Below are positions 50,003-59,283 of a stretch of DNA of 64,000 nt, one piece after another. Positions within the stretch are counted from its first letter, which is position 1. Each line of letters begins with the position of its first letter. Location: the NCBI GenBank assembly GCA_028723525.1, contig JAQYET010000028.1, positions 1 through 64,000 on the forward strand. Direction: 5' to 3'. The translations under genes were made by a program, and so were the position numbers. The notes below the pieces were generated by a model, which saw nothing but the letters and a program-made list of their open reading frames with translations, was not told the origin of the DNA and did not search any database. The DNA comes from Prevotellaceae bacterium (lineage in GTDB: Bacteria > Bacteroidota > Bacteroidia > Bacteroidales > Bacteroidaceae).

Positions 50003-50052
50003 ATACGTATAGAGTTTAGGAGTTTGATTGTTTTTGCCTCATGCCCGCAACG

Positions 50053-50517
50053 TCATTGGTGGGCGGCAAACCGCTGCTCTGCCAGTTGTTCATACTTGGT
50101 GCCCGGCATGCCGTGGTTGGCGAAAGGATAGATGCTGATGCCTCCGCGCGGGGTAAACAGTCCGGCAACTTCTATGTATTTCGGATTCATCAGTTTAATG
50201 AGGTCTTTCATTATCACGTTTACGCAGTCTTCGTGGAAGTCGCCGTGGTTGCGGAAACTGAAGAGATACAGCTTCAGGCTCTTGCTTTCCACCATGCGCT
50301 CTCCCGGAACATACATTATGCGTATCTCGGCAAAGTCGGGCTGTCCGGTTATCGGGCACAGCGTGGTGAACTCCGGGCAGTTGAACCTCACCCAATAGTC
50401 GTTCTCCTTATGCTTGTTCTCGAAAGTCTCCAGCACCTCCGGGGCGTAGTTGTCACTGTATTCAGTCCTTGCTCCCAAGGCCTTCAGACCGTCGTCATTA
50501 CGTGTATCGTTGCTCAT
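50053..50517 (-). CDS. queF: preQ1 synthase (NADPH-dependent 7-cyano-7-deazaguanine reductase)
   Basis: A 154-residue unimodular QueF that reduces preQ0 to preQ1 in queuosine tRNA modification. The catalytic cysteine and aspartate are in [16 protein letters not shown] (C54, D61). The NADPH-binding QueF motif is [15 protein letters not shown], followed by GDFHEDCVN (proton-relay His/Glu region). The length is that of the short type. It has a perfect promoter at 50537-50567 and is followed by the FtsB-like gene. No other que genes are in the window. Confidence 0.96.
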   Translation of the reverse strand: MSNDTRNDDGLKALGARTEYSDNYAPEVLETFENKHKENDYWVRFNCPEFTTLCPITGQPDFAEIRIMYVPGERMVESKSLKLYLFSFRNHGDFHEDCVNVIMKDLIKLMNPKYIEVAGLFTPRGGISIYPFANHGMPGTKYEQLAEQRFAAHQ

Positions 50518-50536
50518 CGTATCGTTATTTTTGCCA

Positions 50537-50567
50537 CAAAGTTACAAACTAATTTCTTTTCCACAAA
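50537..50567 (-). promoter_or_regulatory. Promoter of queF
   Basis: Minus-strand TAACTTTG (50544-50537) has TTTG (50567-50564) 19 nt upstream: a full match. No preQ1-riboswitch is evident in the short leader. Confidence 0.75.
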
Positions 50568-50627
50568 ATATTACACTGCATATAATCACCGCTCTTATCA
50601 AATTCCGGTACTGATGTTGTATCTATC

Positions 50628-50643
50628 GACTCATATATGAGTC
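50628..50643. promoter_or_regulatory. Perfect 16-bp palindrome
   Basis: GACTCATATATGAGTC is its own reverse complement. It lies 60 nt upstream of the queF -33 box. It could bind a dimeric regulator, but nothing else supports this. Confidence 0.35.
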
Positions 50644-50833
50644 AATATGGCAAAGACGACACCGCAGATTATGCTGCATGAAAAACATAAAAAAATGGCG
50701 CGCAGGCAAATAAATCCGGCAAAAAATCGTGTTCTAAAGAGAAGTTTGTAGTAAGATACGCCGTTCCGTTTTATATGCTTTCAGCAACCATTTAGCGGCA
50801 CAACGGCTCGCATCAGGATATATACCTGAAAGT

Positions 50834-50914
50834 AAAATCGGCGAAATCACTTTGCAAAATCGGCGAAATTGCAAAGTAAAATCGGCGAAATTGGTCGGCA
50901 AAACCGCCGATTTT
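50834..50914. repeat. 81-bp four-core repeat array, copy D
   Basis: Cores start at 50834, 50856, 50878 and 50900: AAAATCGGCGAAATC, AAAATCGGCGAAATT twice, and AAAACCGCCGATTTT. Spacers are ACTTTGC, GCAAAGT and GGTCGGC. A GGATATATA box ends 9 nt before the first core (GGATA at 50816-50820). It is the only copy between divergent genes. Confidence 0.92.
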
Positions 50915-51248
50915 GCTTCATCATAGACATTGTTATGGCGAGTGACAGACAGTAAACAGGGAAGCATTTGAGCAATGGCACAAAAGGCGACACAAAAGAA
51001 CAGCCTGAACCTCCGAGCTTATCATTGACATGATTGCCCAACAATGATACAATGAACACCGGCGGCATAATGCAAAAGGCAGGCGTACTATCATGGTCTG
51101 TATCACCCGACCGGGAATAAAAAAAATGTGAAAATACGGGCGGAGATTAAACAAAAGGCGTAATCTTACATCGAAAATCAAAACGGAATTGGGAAGGTAT
51201 TGTATGCTTCATGAGCCGGTGCCATGCCCGAAAAATACTTTTATTGTT

Positions 51249-54215
51249 ATGAATTTTAAGAAGATTATGCTTGCCGTGCTTGTGATGTGCTTCGCGGTTA
51301 TGGCACAGGCACAAGGGGTGAAAATCAGCGGTAAAATAGTTGATAAGGAGACAAAGGAGGCGGTTATGCAGAGCACAGTGCAACTGCTGCGCAGCGACTC
51401 CACTTTCGTAAGCGGTACACTGACAGACGAGAACGGCGAGTTCGCCATCGAAGCACCCGAAAACGGGAAGTTCGTCGTCAAGGTATCAAACATCGGTTAT
51501 GCCGTTCTAACTAAAGATGTCACCGTTTCGCAAGGCAGAGAGATGGCACTCGGCACACTGACAATCAGCCCCGATGCCATTATGCTTGAAGGCGTAACGG
51601 CGGTCGGGCAGGCTAAGAAAGTGGTGCTGCGAGAGGACACTTTCGTGTATAATGCCAACGCTTTCCGCACCCCGGAAGGCTCTGTAGTGGAGGAACTTGT
51701 GAAGCGACTGCCCGGAGCGGAGGTGTCTGAAGACGGAACGATTACGATAAACGGCAAGGAGGTTAAGAAGATTAAGATTGACGGTAAGGAGTTTATGACG
51801 GGCGACACGCAGACCGCTCTGAAGAACCTTCCCACCTCTATAATAAACAGCATCAAGGCGTATGACGAGAAAAGCGACATGGCTCGCATGACAGGTATTG
51901 ACGACGGAAACGAGGAAACGGTGCTCGACTTCAGCATAAAGCCGGGAATGAACAACGGAACTATGGCTAACGTTGACCTCGGTATCGGCAACCACAGTCG
52001 TTACTCGGAACGAATGATGGGCGGATTTTTCAACGACAAGATGCAGACAATGGTCTTCGGCAACTTCAACAACACCAACGACAAGGGCTTCCCGGGAGGC
52101 GGAGGAAGAGGTAACTGGGGGCAGCAGAGAAACGGGCTGAACGCCTCGAAGATGATTGGAGCAAACTTCAACTACGAGGAAAAAGACAAACTGGCAATCG
52201 ACGGACACCTGCGCTGGAACCATTCCAACAACGACACGCGGGCAGAACAGGCTGACGAGTATTTCGTCGGCGGAGCATCGTCGTTCTCAAACAGCCTGAA
52301 ACAGAGTCATTCACGCCGCGACAGGTGGAACTTCCGCATGAGATTGGAATGGCATCCCGACTCAATGACAACGCTGTTGTTCCGCCCGAGGTTTTCAACA
52401 AATACCGACGACGGTCGCAGCGGAAGTCGGTCGGCGAGTTATACGGACGACCCTTACCTGCACGTGACATCTCCGCTCGACCCTGCCTCTATCGAACAGA
52501 TGGCAAGTGACGGAACAATGGTGAACACAAACAATTCGAAGTCGCTCACATACAGTGATCAAAAGGAAATCGGAGCAACGTTGCTGGTAAGCCGGAAACT
52601 GAATAACAACGGACGAAACATAACAGTAGAGACCGAGGCTTACCACAACGACAACAAGAGTGAGAACCTGTCGCTGTCAGACGTGCACCTATATAAAATT
52701 AAGAACATTGCCGGCAACGACTCCACATACAGCATCAACCGCTACAACACGATGCCTACGAAGTCTTACAACTATAGCGTGCAGGCGACATATAGCGAAC
52801 CGATATTCAACAGAACCTACCTACAACTGGGATATAAATTCGGCTATGGCTACAGCAAGAGCAACCGCTCGACATTCGATTTCAGCAATACCGACGGGGC
52901 AATCTTCGGAGATATGATACCGGCATACCGCAGTTGGGGGAATTATTTCGCACGATTGGAAAAACCGCTGGAGGAATACCTCGAAACAGATCTTAGCCGA
53001 TTCTCGGAATATAAGAACTATATCCACGAGATAACTCTTACATATCGCATGGTGAGAGATAAGTATCAGCTGAACGCCGGAGTGATGCTGCAGCCGCAAC
53101 GCACCAATTTCAGGCAGGACTATCGCGGTATCAGTGTTGACACTACGCGCAACGTGACCAACTTCTCGCCGACATTCGACTTCAGATATAACTTCAGCGA
53201 TGTGTCACGACTGCGCATAAACTACAGCGGGAGGACAGAACAGCCGGCAATGGCAGACCTCATCGACATCATAGATGACAGCGACCCGCTGAACATAACG
53301 CGAGGAAACCCGGGACTGAAACCCTCGTTCACGCACAGCATGCGCCTGTTTTACAACAACTACATACCGAAATATCAGCGCACTATAATGACCTTTGCAA
53401 ACTACAACAACACGCGAAACGGCATTAGCAGAATGGTGGTTTACGACGAGAAAACGGGCACACGGACAACCCGACCGGATAATATCAACGGCAACTGGAA
53501 CGCTAACGTGGGATTGATGTTTAATACCGCTATCGATTCCACGGGGTATTTCAACATCAACACGTTCACGATGCTCAACTACAACAACAACGTTGGATAC
53601 GTCTCTACGGGCAGAAACGACATGTCGCAGAAGAACACCACGAGGACGACAGGCATCATGGAGCGGCTTGGAATAAGTTTCAGAAACTCGTGGTTGGAAG
53701 TGGAACTGAACGGTTCTCTTGACTACACACACGCCCGTAACATGCTGCAGGAACAGAACAACCTTGACACGTGGAACTTCAACTACGGCGTGAACACCAC
53801 CGTTTACCTGCCTTGGGGCACGTCATTGTCCACCGACCTGCACGCACAGAGCCGCAGAGGATATAACGACAAGGCCATGAACACCAACGAACTGATATGG
53901 AACGCGCAGATAAGTCACGGTTTCCTGAAGGGCAATGCACTCACGGTGATGCTCCAGTTCTATGATATTCTGAACCGACAGAGCACCTTCACACGCACCT
54001 TCAACGCCATGATGCGCAGCGACACGCAGTATAACAACATCAACAGTTATGCAATGCTGCATGTAGTTTACCGCCTGAACGTCTTCGGAGGGAAGAATAA
54101 TGGAGGCATCGAAGGTCGCGGCGGCTTCAGAGGAGAACCCGGAGGACGAGGCGGCGGAGGCGGATTCGGCGGACAGAGGCGACCCGGTGGCGGCGGGTTT
54201 GGCGGACCAAGATAA
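51249..54215 (+). CDS. Outer-membrane beta-barrel protein (TonB-receptor-like, OMP_b-brl_3 type) with Gly/Arg-rich tail
   Basis: A 988-residue protein from the ATG at 51249 (signal MNFKKIMLAVLVMCFAVMAQAQ); codons upstream in frame are not signal-peptide-like. A CarboxypepD_reg-like domain (about 23-105: VKISGKIVDKETKEAVMQSTV, NGEFAIEAPENGKFVVKVSNIGY) is followed by a plug-like region (VVEELVKRLPGAEVSEDGTITINGKEVKKIKIDGKEFM, seen in parts; DTQTALKNLPTSIINSIKAYDEKSD) and a long barrel (about 230-950). The last ~40 residues are GRGGFRGEPGGRGGGGGFGG-like, so the barrel is not C-terminal. The substrate is unknown. No partner lipoprotein lies next to it. Confidence 0.88.
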   Translation: MNFKKIMLAVLVMCFAVMAQAQGVKISGKIVDKETKEAVMQSTVQLLRSDSTFVSGTLTDENGEFAIEAPENGKFVVKVSNIGYAVLTKDVTVSQGREMALGTLTISPDAIMLEGVTAVGQAKKVVLREDTFVYNANAFRTPEGSVVEELVKRLPGAEVSEDGTITINGKEVKKIKIDGKEFMTGDTQTALKNLPTSIINSIKAYDEKSDMARMTGIDDGNEETVLDFSIKPGMNNGTMANVDLGIGNHSRYSERMMGGFFNDKMQTMVFGNFNNTNDKGFPGGGGRGNWGQQRNGLNASKMIGANFNYEEKDKLAIDGHLRWNHSNNDTRAEQADEYFVGGASSFSNSLKQSHSRRDRWNFRMRLEWHPDSMTTLLFRPRFSTNTDDGRSGSRSASYTDDPYLHVTSPLDPASIEQMASDGTMVNTNNSKSLTYSDQKEIGATLLVSRKLNNNGRNITVETEAYHNDNKSENLSLSDVHLYKIKNIAGNDSTYSINRYNTMPTKSYNYSVQATYSEPIFNRTYLQLGYKFGYGYSKSNRSTFDFSNTDGAIFGDMIPAYRSWGNYFARLEKPLEEYLETDLSRFSEYKNYIHEITLTYRMVRDKYQLNAGVMLQPQRTNFRQDYRGISVDTTRNVTNFSPTFDFRYNFSDVSRLRINYSGRTEQPAMADLIDIIDDSDPLNITRGNPGLKPSFTHSMRLFYNNYIPKYQRTIMTFANYNNTRNGISRMVVYDEKTGTRTTRPDNINGNWNANVGLMFNTAIDSTGYFNINTFTMLNYNNNVGYVSTGRNDMSQKNTTRTTGIMERLGISFRNSWLEVELNGSLDYTHARNMLQEQNNLDTWNFNYGVNTTVYLPWGTSLSTDLHAQSRRGYNDKAMNTNELIWNAQISHGFLKGNALTVMLQFYDILNRQSTFTRTFNAMMRSDTQYNNINSYAMLHVVYRLNVFGGKNNGGIEGRGGFRGEPGGRGGGGGFGGQRRPGGGGFGGPR

Positions 54216-54219
54216 AGAG

Positions 54220-54254
54220 AAAAGCGGTGCATGGAAAAACCATACACCGCTTTT
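54220..54254. terminator. Convergent terminator
   Basis: AAAAGCGGTGCATGG (54220-54234) pairs with CCATACACCGCTTTT (54240-54254) with one mismatch around AAAAA. A/T runs on both sides suit both the outer-membrane protein gene and purN. Confidence 0.75.
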
Positions 54255-54287
54255 ATTGTATCGTTAAACATCTGTCGATGTGATATG

Positions 54288-54857
54288 TCACACCATACCA
54301 ATCTCTTTTTCAACCACCTCAGGGAAATGCTTCATCTCAAGCCGGTGTATCTTTGCTTCAATATCTTCCACCGTGTCGGCATTGGTGAGCGGAACATTGA
54401 ACTGTGCCACTATCTCACCTCCGTCGCAAACGTTGCTCACCCGATGAATGGTGATGCCGGTTTCGGTCTCCCCCGCTGCCTTAACTGCCTCGTGAACGTG
54501 GTGCCCATACATGCCTCTGCCGCCATACTTGGGCAGCAACGACGGGTGAAGGTTTAGTATTTTGCCGTCGTATTCGCTTATGAGATAGTCGGGAACCATG
54601 AGCAAAAAGCCGGCAAGCACTACATAATCAATGCCGTGACTGCGCAACAAGGGCACCACGTTATGAGCCTCTGCGAATTCGGCTTTGGCAATAACAGCGG
54701 TCTCAACACCGAGGTTTTCGGCTCGGGTAAGCGCGAAAGCGTCGGCACGGTTGCTGACCACAAGTTCCACACGAGCCAGTTCCGACGATTGGAAATGGCG
54801 TATCAAATTCTCGCAGTTGGTTCCGTTTCCGGAAACAAAAATCGCTATCTTCTTCAT
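54288..54857 (-). CDS. purN: Phosphoribosylglycinamide formyltransferase
   Basis: A 189-residue GART that transfers a formyl group from 10-formyl-THF to GAR in purine synthesis. It has IAIFVSGNGTNCENLI (phosphate-binding; the usual SGxGSN is SGNGTN), FLLMVPDYLISEYDGKILNLHPSLLPKYGG (seen in parts, containing the catalytic Asn-His pair) and DGGEIVAQFNVPL with the catalytic aspartate just before it in the GITIHRVSNVCDGGE region. The length is normal. It is the last gene of the rplY-pth-hslR-purN group, 24 nt after hslR. Confidence 0.94.
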   Translation of the reverse strand: MKKIAIFVSGNGTNCENLIRHFQSSELARVELVVSNRADAFALTRAENLGVETAVIAKAEFAEAHNVVPLLRSHGIDYVVLAGFLLMVPDYLISEYDGKILNLHPSLLPKYGGRGMYGHHVHEAVKAAGETETGITIHRVSNVCDGGEIVAQFNVPLTNADTVEDIEAKIHRLEMKHFPEVVEKEIGMV

Positions 54858-54881
54858 ATCCGATGCACTGTTTTTCGCTGT

Positions 54882-55376
54882 TCAGTCGTCAAAGTCGAAC
54901 TCGTCGTCCATGTCGTCGAAGCCGAACATCACCGGTTCGGCGAAAGCTTCCATTGCACGGCGGTCCTTCTTTGTGGGTCGTCCCGTTCCTCTTGCACGGT
55001 CAACAAATCCGCTTATGCGGCTCATTTCGAGTATTTCGTACTGCTTCGGGTCGGTGACATTTTCGTAAATATCAGCCAGTAACTTGGCTCCCACGCGCTG
55101 CTCGATGCACTTCAGCACCTTGAATGAATATGTCACCGGGGGCTTTCTCACACTCACCGTCTCGCCTGCCTTTATCATACGCGACGGCTTAACGCTCGTT
55201 CCGTTCATCATCACCCTGCCGTTCTTGCAGGCATCGGCCGCTACGGAGCGCGTCTTGAATATGCGTGCAGCCCACAACCACTTGTCGAGCCGTGCCACAT
55301 CCGCTCCCTGTTTTGCGCCGTTGCCGCCGTTATCGGTAGCCGGATGACGATTACCACTGTCCTTGCCCATTGTCAT
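54882..55376 (-). CDS. S4-domain RNA-binding protein (Hsp15-like)
   Basis: A 164-residue protein with an S4 domain: [38 protein letters not shown] (about 28-65, seen in parts), then [18 protein letters not shown]. This is the Hsp15/HslR pattern, which binds stalled 50S subunits carrying nascent peptidyl-tRNA. A charged linker (about 120-145, GRPTKKDRR) and an acidic tail ([11 protein letters not shown]) follow. Its start overlaps the pth stop by 4 nt (ATGA), which fits a shared role in rescue of peptidyl-tRNA. The low-complexity N-terminal ~27 residues are not conserved in appearance. Confidence 0.92.
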   Translation of the reverse strand: MTMGKDSGNRHPATDNGGNGAKQGADVARLDKWLWAARIFKTRSVAADACKNGRVMMNGTSVKPSRMIKAGETVSVRKPPVTYSFKVLKCIEQRVGAKLLADIYENVTDPKQYEILEMSRISGFVDRARGTGRPTKKDRRAMEAFAEPVMFGFDDMDDEFDFDD

Positions 55377-55984
55377 TTGTCTGAAATATCCTTACCTTCG
55401 ATGCCCGGTTTCGGTTGAGGCTTACGCTTGTTGAACGTGTTCATGGTTACGTCTAATCCTGCAAGCACGAAACTCTTTATCTCTTCCACTGCCACGTCTA
55501 TCTGCGGAGTGAGTGTCTGCATCTCGTCTTCGCTATACCTGCCGAGCACCCAATCAATCTGCCCTCCGCGCGGATAGTCGTTTCCTATGCCTACTCTGAG
55601 GCGGGCATAGTCCTGTCCGATGAGTTGCTGAATGTGCCCCAGACCATTGTGTCCGCCGTTGCTCCCGTTGCCTTTCAGCCGCAGCGTGCCCAACGGCAGT
55701 GCTATCTCGTCAACCACTACGAGGAGACGCGCTTGGTCGATGTTCTCCTTGTTGAGCCAGTATCTCACGGCATTGCCGCTCAGGTTCATGAAAGTTGTGG
55801 GCTTCAGCAGTATCACTTTTCGCCCTTTCAGTGACGTCTCTGCCACATATCCGTAGCGTTTGTCGCTGAAAACGATATTGGACGCCTTAGCGAAAGCGTC
55901 CAATACCATGTATCCTGTGTTATGTCTGGTCAGGTCATATTCGTCTCCCGGATTGCCCAACCCTACTATCAAATACTTATCCAT
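55373..55984 (-). CDS. pth: Peptidyl-tRNA hydrolase
   Basis: A 203-residue enzyme that frees tRNA from peptidyl-tRNA. It has the start [23 protein letters not shown] with catalytic His21 and Asn11, the block [15 protein letters not shown] with the substrate-binding Asn, [15 protein letters not shown] (Asp), the signature [12 protein letters not shown] and [12 protein letters not shown]. The C-terminal ~15 residues are basic and variable. The gene follows rplY by 70 nt and overlaps the S4 protein gene, an order common in Bacteroidota. Confidence 0.97.
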   Translation of the reverse strand: MDKYLIVGLGNPGDEYDLTRHNTGYMVLDAFAKASNIVFSDKRYGYVAETSLKGRKVILLKPTTFMNLSGNAVRYWLNKENIDQARLLVVVDEIALPLGTLRLKGNGSNGGHNGLGHIQQLIGQDYARLRVGIGNDYPRGGQIDWVLGRYSEDEMQTLTPQIDVAVEEIKSFVLAGLDVTMNTFNKRKPQPKPGIEGKDISDK

Positions 55985-56054
55985 CTGTAGTTTTCAATTC
56001 CGCTTCCGCGTTTCCCGAAACCGAAATCAACTCTTAACAGAGTCAATATTTTTA

Positions 56055-56666
56055 TTATTCGGCAGCATCGCCATTAGCTCCTGCCTGCGCAGCGGCATTG
56101 CTCTTACGTGTAGCCTTTATCGTGCAGACAACCACTTCCTTGCTTGTCACCATTTCAAGACCATCGAAGTGGAGGTCGCCAACCTTGATGCTCTTGCCGA
56201 TTGTCATATTCGTAACGTCGATGTCGAGCGTTTCGGGGATGTCCTTGTACTTCGCACGAACGTTCACCTTTCGCACAATGAGACTCATACGACCACCATC
56301 GCGAACACCCTGTGCCAGTCCGTTGAGCTTCACAGGCACTCCGATGACAACCGGTTTCTCATCATTGATTGCGAAGAAGTCCACGTGGAGCAGAGCGTCT
56401 GTTACCGGATGGAACTGCAACTCCTTCATTATGGCGAGGTGCTTCTCACCATCGATGAGGATGTTCACCACATATATATTCGGTGTATAAACCAACTTGC
56501 GGAGTTCCGACATGGGAACGGCAAACGCCAAAGCCTCCGGCAGACCGTTCTCACCTTTCTTCTCGCCATAGATATTACAAGGTACGAGACCCTCTTTTCT
56601 CAACATTTTGGTAGCCTTCTTGCCAAGGTCGCTACGCTTCTGACCTGTTACACTAATCTCTTTCAT
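56055..56666 (-). CDS. rplY: 50S ribosomal protein L25 (Ctc-like)
   Basis: A 203-residue long-form L25, with the 5S rRNA-binding domain at the N-terminus (about 1-92: GQKRSDLGKKATKMLRKEGLVPCNIYG, seen in parts, and KELQFHPVTDALLHVDFFAI) and the C-terminal TL5/Ctc beta domain (PVVIGVPVKLNGLAQGVRDGG, TLDIDVTNMTIGKSIKVGDL). The last ~18 residues are an Ala-rich tail (KSNAAAQAGANGDAAE). It is first in the operon with pth, the S4 protein and purN; the promoter is at 56761-56791. Confidence 0.96.
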   Translation of the reverse strand: MKEISVTGQKRSDLGKKATKMLRKEGLVPCNIYGEKKGENGLPEALAFAVPMSELRKLVYTPNIYVVNILIDGEKHLAIMKELQFHPVTDALLHVDFFAINDEKPVVIGVPVKLNGLAQGVRDGGRMSLIVRKVNVRAKYKDIPETLDIDVTNMTIGKSIKVGDLHFDGLEMVTSKEVVVCTIKATRKSNAAAQAGANGDAAE

Positions 56667-56760
56667 AAAGTGTTACTCTAAATTAAGTTTGTTAATAATA
56701 CATGCTCTTAATTCGCCATCACACGAGAATATCTCAAACGATGTGCTTGAAAAAGCCCTG

Positions 56761-56791
56761 CAAAGGTATCACATTTTCCCGAACCCACAAA
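56761..56791 (-). promoter_or_regulatory. Promoter of the rplY operon
   Basis: Minus-strand TACCTTTG (56768-56761) has TTTG (56791-56788) 19 nt upstream. The leader is about 90 nt. Confidence 0.78.
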
Positions 56792-56828
56792 GTTTTTCCA
56801 TAAAAAAGCGCATAAAAACAGGGCTTTT

Positions 56829-56860
56829 CTTGCACGAAAAAACTTTTTTAACTACCTTTG
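56829..56860 (+). promoter_or_regulatory. Promoter of the nusB operon
   Basis: TACCTTTG (56853-56860) has CTTG (56829-56832, one mismatch) 20 nt upstream. It is divergent from the rplY promoter, only about 40 nt away, and shows that translation must start after it. Confidence 0.68.
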
Positions 56861-56910
56861 CGCAAAATAATGATGCACCGAAGGATTTTATCCGCACACG
56901 GAATAGAGAT

Positions 56911-57912
56911 ATGATAAACAGAGAACTCATAAGAATAAAAGTTGTCCAGTTAACCTACGCATACTATCAGAACGGCAACCGAAACATGGATAATGCAGAA
57001 AAAGAACTGCTTTTCAGCCTCTCAAAGGCGTACGACATGTATAACATGCTGCTGACGCTGATAGTTTCGATAACAAAGGAAGCACGCAGACAAAACGAGA
57101 TAGCAACCGTAAGGGCAAGGCGAGAGGGAACAGAAGAACCTTCGCAGAAGTTCTGCAACAACAAGTTTGAGATACAACTTGAGGACAACAAGATGCTGCA
57201 GGAGTTCGTGGACAACAAGAAAACCACATGGACTGACGACATCGAGACCGTGAGAAAACTGCTCTCGCAGATAGAGCAGAGCGCGATATACCGGGAGTAT
57301 ATGGACAATCCGGAGGAGGAAACCTACGATGCCGACCGCGAGTTGTGGAGAAAAATCTACCGCACTCTCATCATGGACAACGCCGAACTCGACTCCCTCT
57401 TCGAGGAGAAGAGCATCTACTGGAACGACGACAAGGGGATAGTGGATACCTTCGTGCTGAAAACCATTAAACGATTTGACCCGAAGAACGGCAAAAATCA
57501 GGAACTTCTGCCGGAATATAAGGACTCAGACGACAAGGACTTCGCCCGGAAACTGTTCCGCGCAACGATACTTAATGCCGACCAATACCAGAGATACATG
57601 AGCGAGACTTCGCGCAACTGGGACTTTTCACGGCTGGCATACATGGACGTGGTAATAATGCAAATAGCGATTGCCGAAATGACAACCTTCCCGAACATTC
57701 CCATCAACGTGACGATAAACGAGTTCGTAGAACTTGCAAAGGCTTACAGCACGCCGCGCAGTTTCGGATACATCAACGGTATGCTCGACGCCATAGCCCA
57801 CTACCTTACGGACACCGGCAAGATTATAAAAGCCATGAAGCCTGCCGCAGGATATGCCAAACCCGACGGCAAAGACATGCCCGACGACGCAGAAGACGAC
57901 GGCATGCAGTGA
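56911..57912 (+). CDS. nusB: Transcription antitermination factor NusB (long Bacteroidota form)
   Basis: A 333-residue protein from the ATG at 56911 (MINRELIRIKVVQLTYAYYQ). The open frame extends upstream to 56689, but that part contains the promoter and is excluded. The canonical NusB core is split: the first helices are at the N-terminus (RIKVVQLTYAYYQNG, then a charged inserted region of about 150 residues), and the C-terminal half has the usual WDFSRLAYMDVVIMQIAIAEMTTFPNIPINVTINEFVELAKAYST (seen in parts) and GYINGMLDAIAHYL. NusB normally has about 140 residues; this long form is typical of Bacteroidota. It acts with NusE in rRNA antitermination. It is the first gene of the operon. Confidence 0.95.
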   Translation: MINRELIRIKVVQLTYAYYQNGNRNMDNAEKELLFSLSKAYDMYNMLLTLIVSITKEARRQNEIATVRARREGTEEPSQKFCNNKFEIQLEDNKMLQEFVDNKKTTWTDDIETVRKLLSQIEQSAIYREYMDNPEEETYDADRELWRKIYRTLIMDNAELDSLFEEKSIYWNDDKGIVDTFVLKTIKRFDPKNGKNQELLPEYKDSDDKDFARKLFRATILNADQYQRYMSETSRNWDFSRLAYMDVVIMQIAIAEMTTFPNIPINVTINEFVELAKAYSTPRSFGYINGMLDAIAHYLTDTGKIIKAMKPAAGYAKPDGKDMPDDAEDDGMQ

Positions 57913-57950
57913 GCAAGAGAAACGGAATAACAACAATTTAAATAAAGAAA

Positions 57951-58280
57951 ATGACAACGACAATGCTTTTAGAGGCTGCCCAGCAGGGACAGGGCGGAGG
58001 ATGGACAATGATTGTAATGCTGCTATTGGTGTTCGCAATAATGTGGTTTTTCATGATAAGACCGCAACAGAAGCAGCAGAAGAAGATACGCGAATTTCAA
58101 AACTCGCTCGAAGATGGCTCACGAGTGGTGACAGGCGGAGGTATTCACGGAACAGTGAAACGCATCGACGGCAGCAACAACATCATCGAAGTGGAGATTG
58201 CAAAAGGCGTAACCATACGCGTTGACCGTGCACAGGTGTATGCCGACATAGCATCAGCCACTGCGACACAACAGAAGTAA
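57951..58280 (+). CDS. yajC: Preprotein translocase subunit YajC
   Basis: A 109-residue protein with one N-terminal membrane helix (about 20-40, MIVMLLLVFAIMWFFMI) followed by the family motif RPQQKQQKKIREFQNSLEDGSRVVTGGGIHGTV (seen in parts) and VEIAKGVTIRVDRAQV. YajC joins the SecDF complex at the inner membrane. It starts 38 nt after nusB and ends 16 nt before the YbbR-like gene. Confidence 0.96.
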   Translation: MTTTMLLEAAQQGQGGGWTMIVMLLLVFAIMWFFMIRPQQKQQKKIREFQNSLEDGSRVVTGGGIHGTVKRIDGSNNIIEVEIAKGVTIRVDRAQVYADIASATATQQK

Positions 58281-58296
58281 ACTGTGCAGTAAAGCT

Positions 58297-59283
58297 ATGG
58301 GTAAAGACCGCGAGGTGAAGAATATATCACGCAAAATCAGGGACTTCTTGTTCAACAATACGAACAAGGAGTTCCTGATTTTTTTGTTCTTCCTCGTGAT
58401 AAGCGGAGGATTTTGGCTCCTGCTCGCAATGAACGAAGACACCGATAAGGAGATACTCGTGCCAGTGAAGCTGATAAACGTTCCAAAAAACGTGGTCGTG
58501 ACGACCAACACCGAAGACACACTGCGAGTCAATGTGCGCGATAAGGGCTTCCTCATTATGGGGTATGTTTACGGAAATCAGATACGACCGATAGAGATAG
58601 ACTTCTCTAAGTATGCCGACGAGAAGCACCGCAGCAGCATCGGCAGTGCCGACCTTCAGCGTATGATATACCAGACGCTGTTCAGTTCAACCAAAATCAC
58701 GGCAGTCCGACCCGACCATTTCGACATCGTTTACACCTATGGTCACAGCAAGAAAGTGCCCGTGAAGATGAGCGGAAGGATTGACCCTGACGAAAGCCAC
58801 TATCTGGCAAACGTGAAATTCTGGCCCGACAGCGTGCTCGTATATGCTGCCGACGAACTCATAGACAACATAAAGGAGGCTTACACCGAGCCTATCTACA
58901 TTCAGAATTTCGCCGACACAGTGACACGCAACGTGTCGCTCAAACGCATCTACGGCGCGAAATTCATGCCCGCACAAGTAAAAATAGGGCTATACCCGGA
59001 CATAATGACAGAGCAAAGGCTCGAAGTTCAGATTACGGCAGTCAACATGCCGGCAGGCAAGGTGCTGCGAACCTTCCCGCAAAGGGTAAGGGTGGTGTTC
59101 GTCACCGGGGCGAGCATGTACCGCTCTATCCGCCCGGAGAGTTTCAAGGTGGTGGCAGACTACAACGACATCGTTGCCAATCCTTCTGACAAATGCGCAA
59201 TAAGGGTGGTTGCCGTACCGCACGGAGTGAGAAACGTAAGACCCGAAATAGACAAGGTTGACTATCTCATCGAGGAATTATGA
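58297..59283 (+). CDS. YbbR-like domain protein
   Basis: A 328-residue protein with a single membrane helix (about 28-46, FLIFLFFLVISGGFWLLLA) followed by extracytoplasmic YbbR-like beta repeats (about 50-150, 155-230 and 235-320: ILVPVKLINVPKNVVVTT; KVPVKMSGRIDPDE; QRLEVQITAVNMPAGKVLRTFP). YbbR domains occur in CdaR, the regulator of diadenylate cyclase in Firmicutes; here no cyclase gene is adjacent, so the role is open. It overlaps coaE by 4 nt (ATGA). Confidence 0.9.
   Translation: MGKDREVKNISRKIRDFLFNNTNKEFLIFLFFLVISGGFWLLLAMNEDTDKEILVPVKLINVPKNVVVTTNTEDTLRVNVRDKGFLIMGYVYGNQIRPIEIDFSKYADEKHRSSIGSADLQRMIYQTLFSSTKITAVRPDHFDIVYTYGHSKKVPVKMSGRIDPDESHYLANVKFWPDSVLVYAADELIDNIKEAYTEPIYIQNFADTVTRNVSLKRIYGAKFMPAQVKIGLYPDIMTEQRLEVQITAVNMPAGKVLRTFPQRVRVVFVTGASMYRSIRPESFKVVADYNDIVANPSDKCAIRVVAVPHGVRNVRPEIDKVDYLIEEL

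Larger units (their letters stand above)
50518..51248. other. Long divergent intergenic region
   Basis: These 731 nt have no credible gene. They hold the queF promoter, a perfect 16-bp palindrome at 50628-50643 and repeat array D (50834-50914). Short open frames that cross the array only reflect the repeat. I find no full TTTG/TAnnTTTG promoter for the outer-membrane protein gene at 51249. Confidence 0.7.

Noticed and set aside
50537..50567. preQ1 riboswitch upstream of queF
   Set aside because: The leader between the -7 box and the ATG is only about 20 nt, too short for a preQ1 aptamer plus expression platform.
50734..50967. Open frames of 60-130 codons crossing the repeat arrays (also 22520-22786, 31656-31886, 60123-60509), with similar predicted peptides such as NFADFTLQFRRFC
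   Set aside because: Three 22-nt units equal 66 nt, so the arrays keep frames open and give look-alike peptides. There is no start context, no conserved protein beyond the repeat, and the arrays vary in ways that do not respect codons.
56689..56910. N-terminal extension of NusB to 56689
   Set aside because: This stretch contains divergent promoters for rplY and nusB, and the conserved NusB N-terminus begins at 56911.
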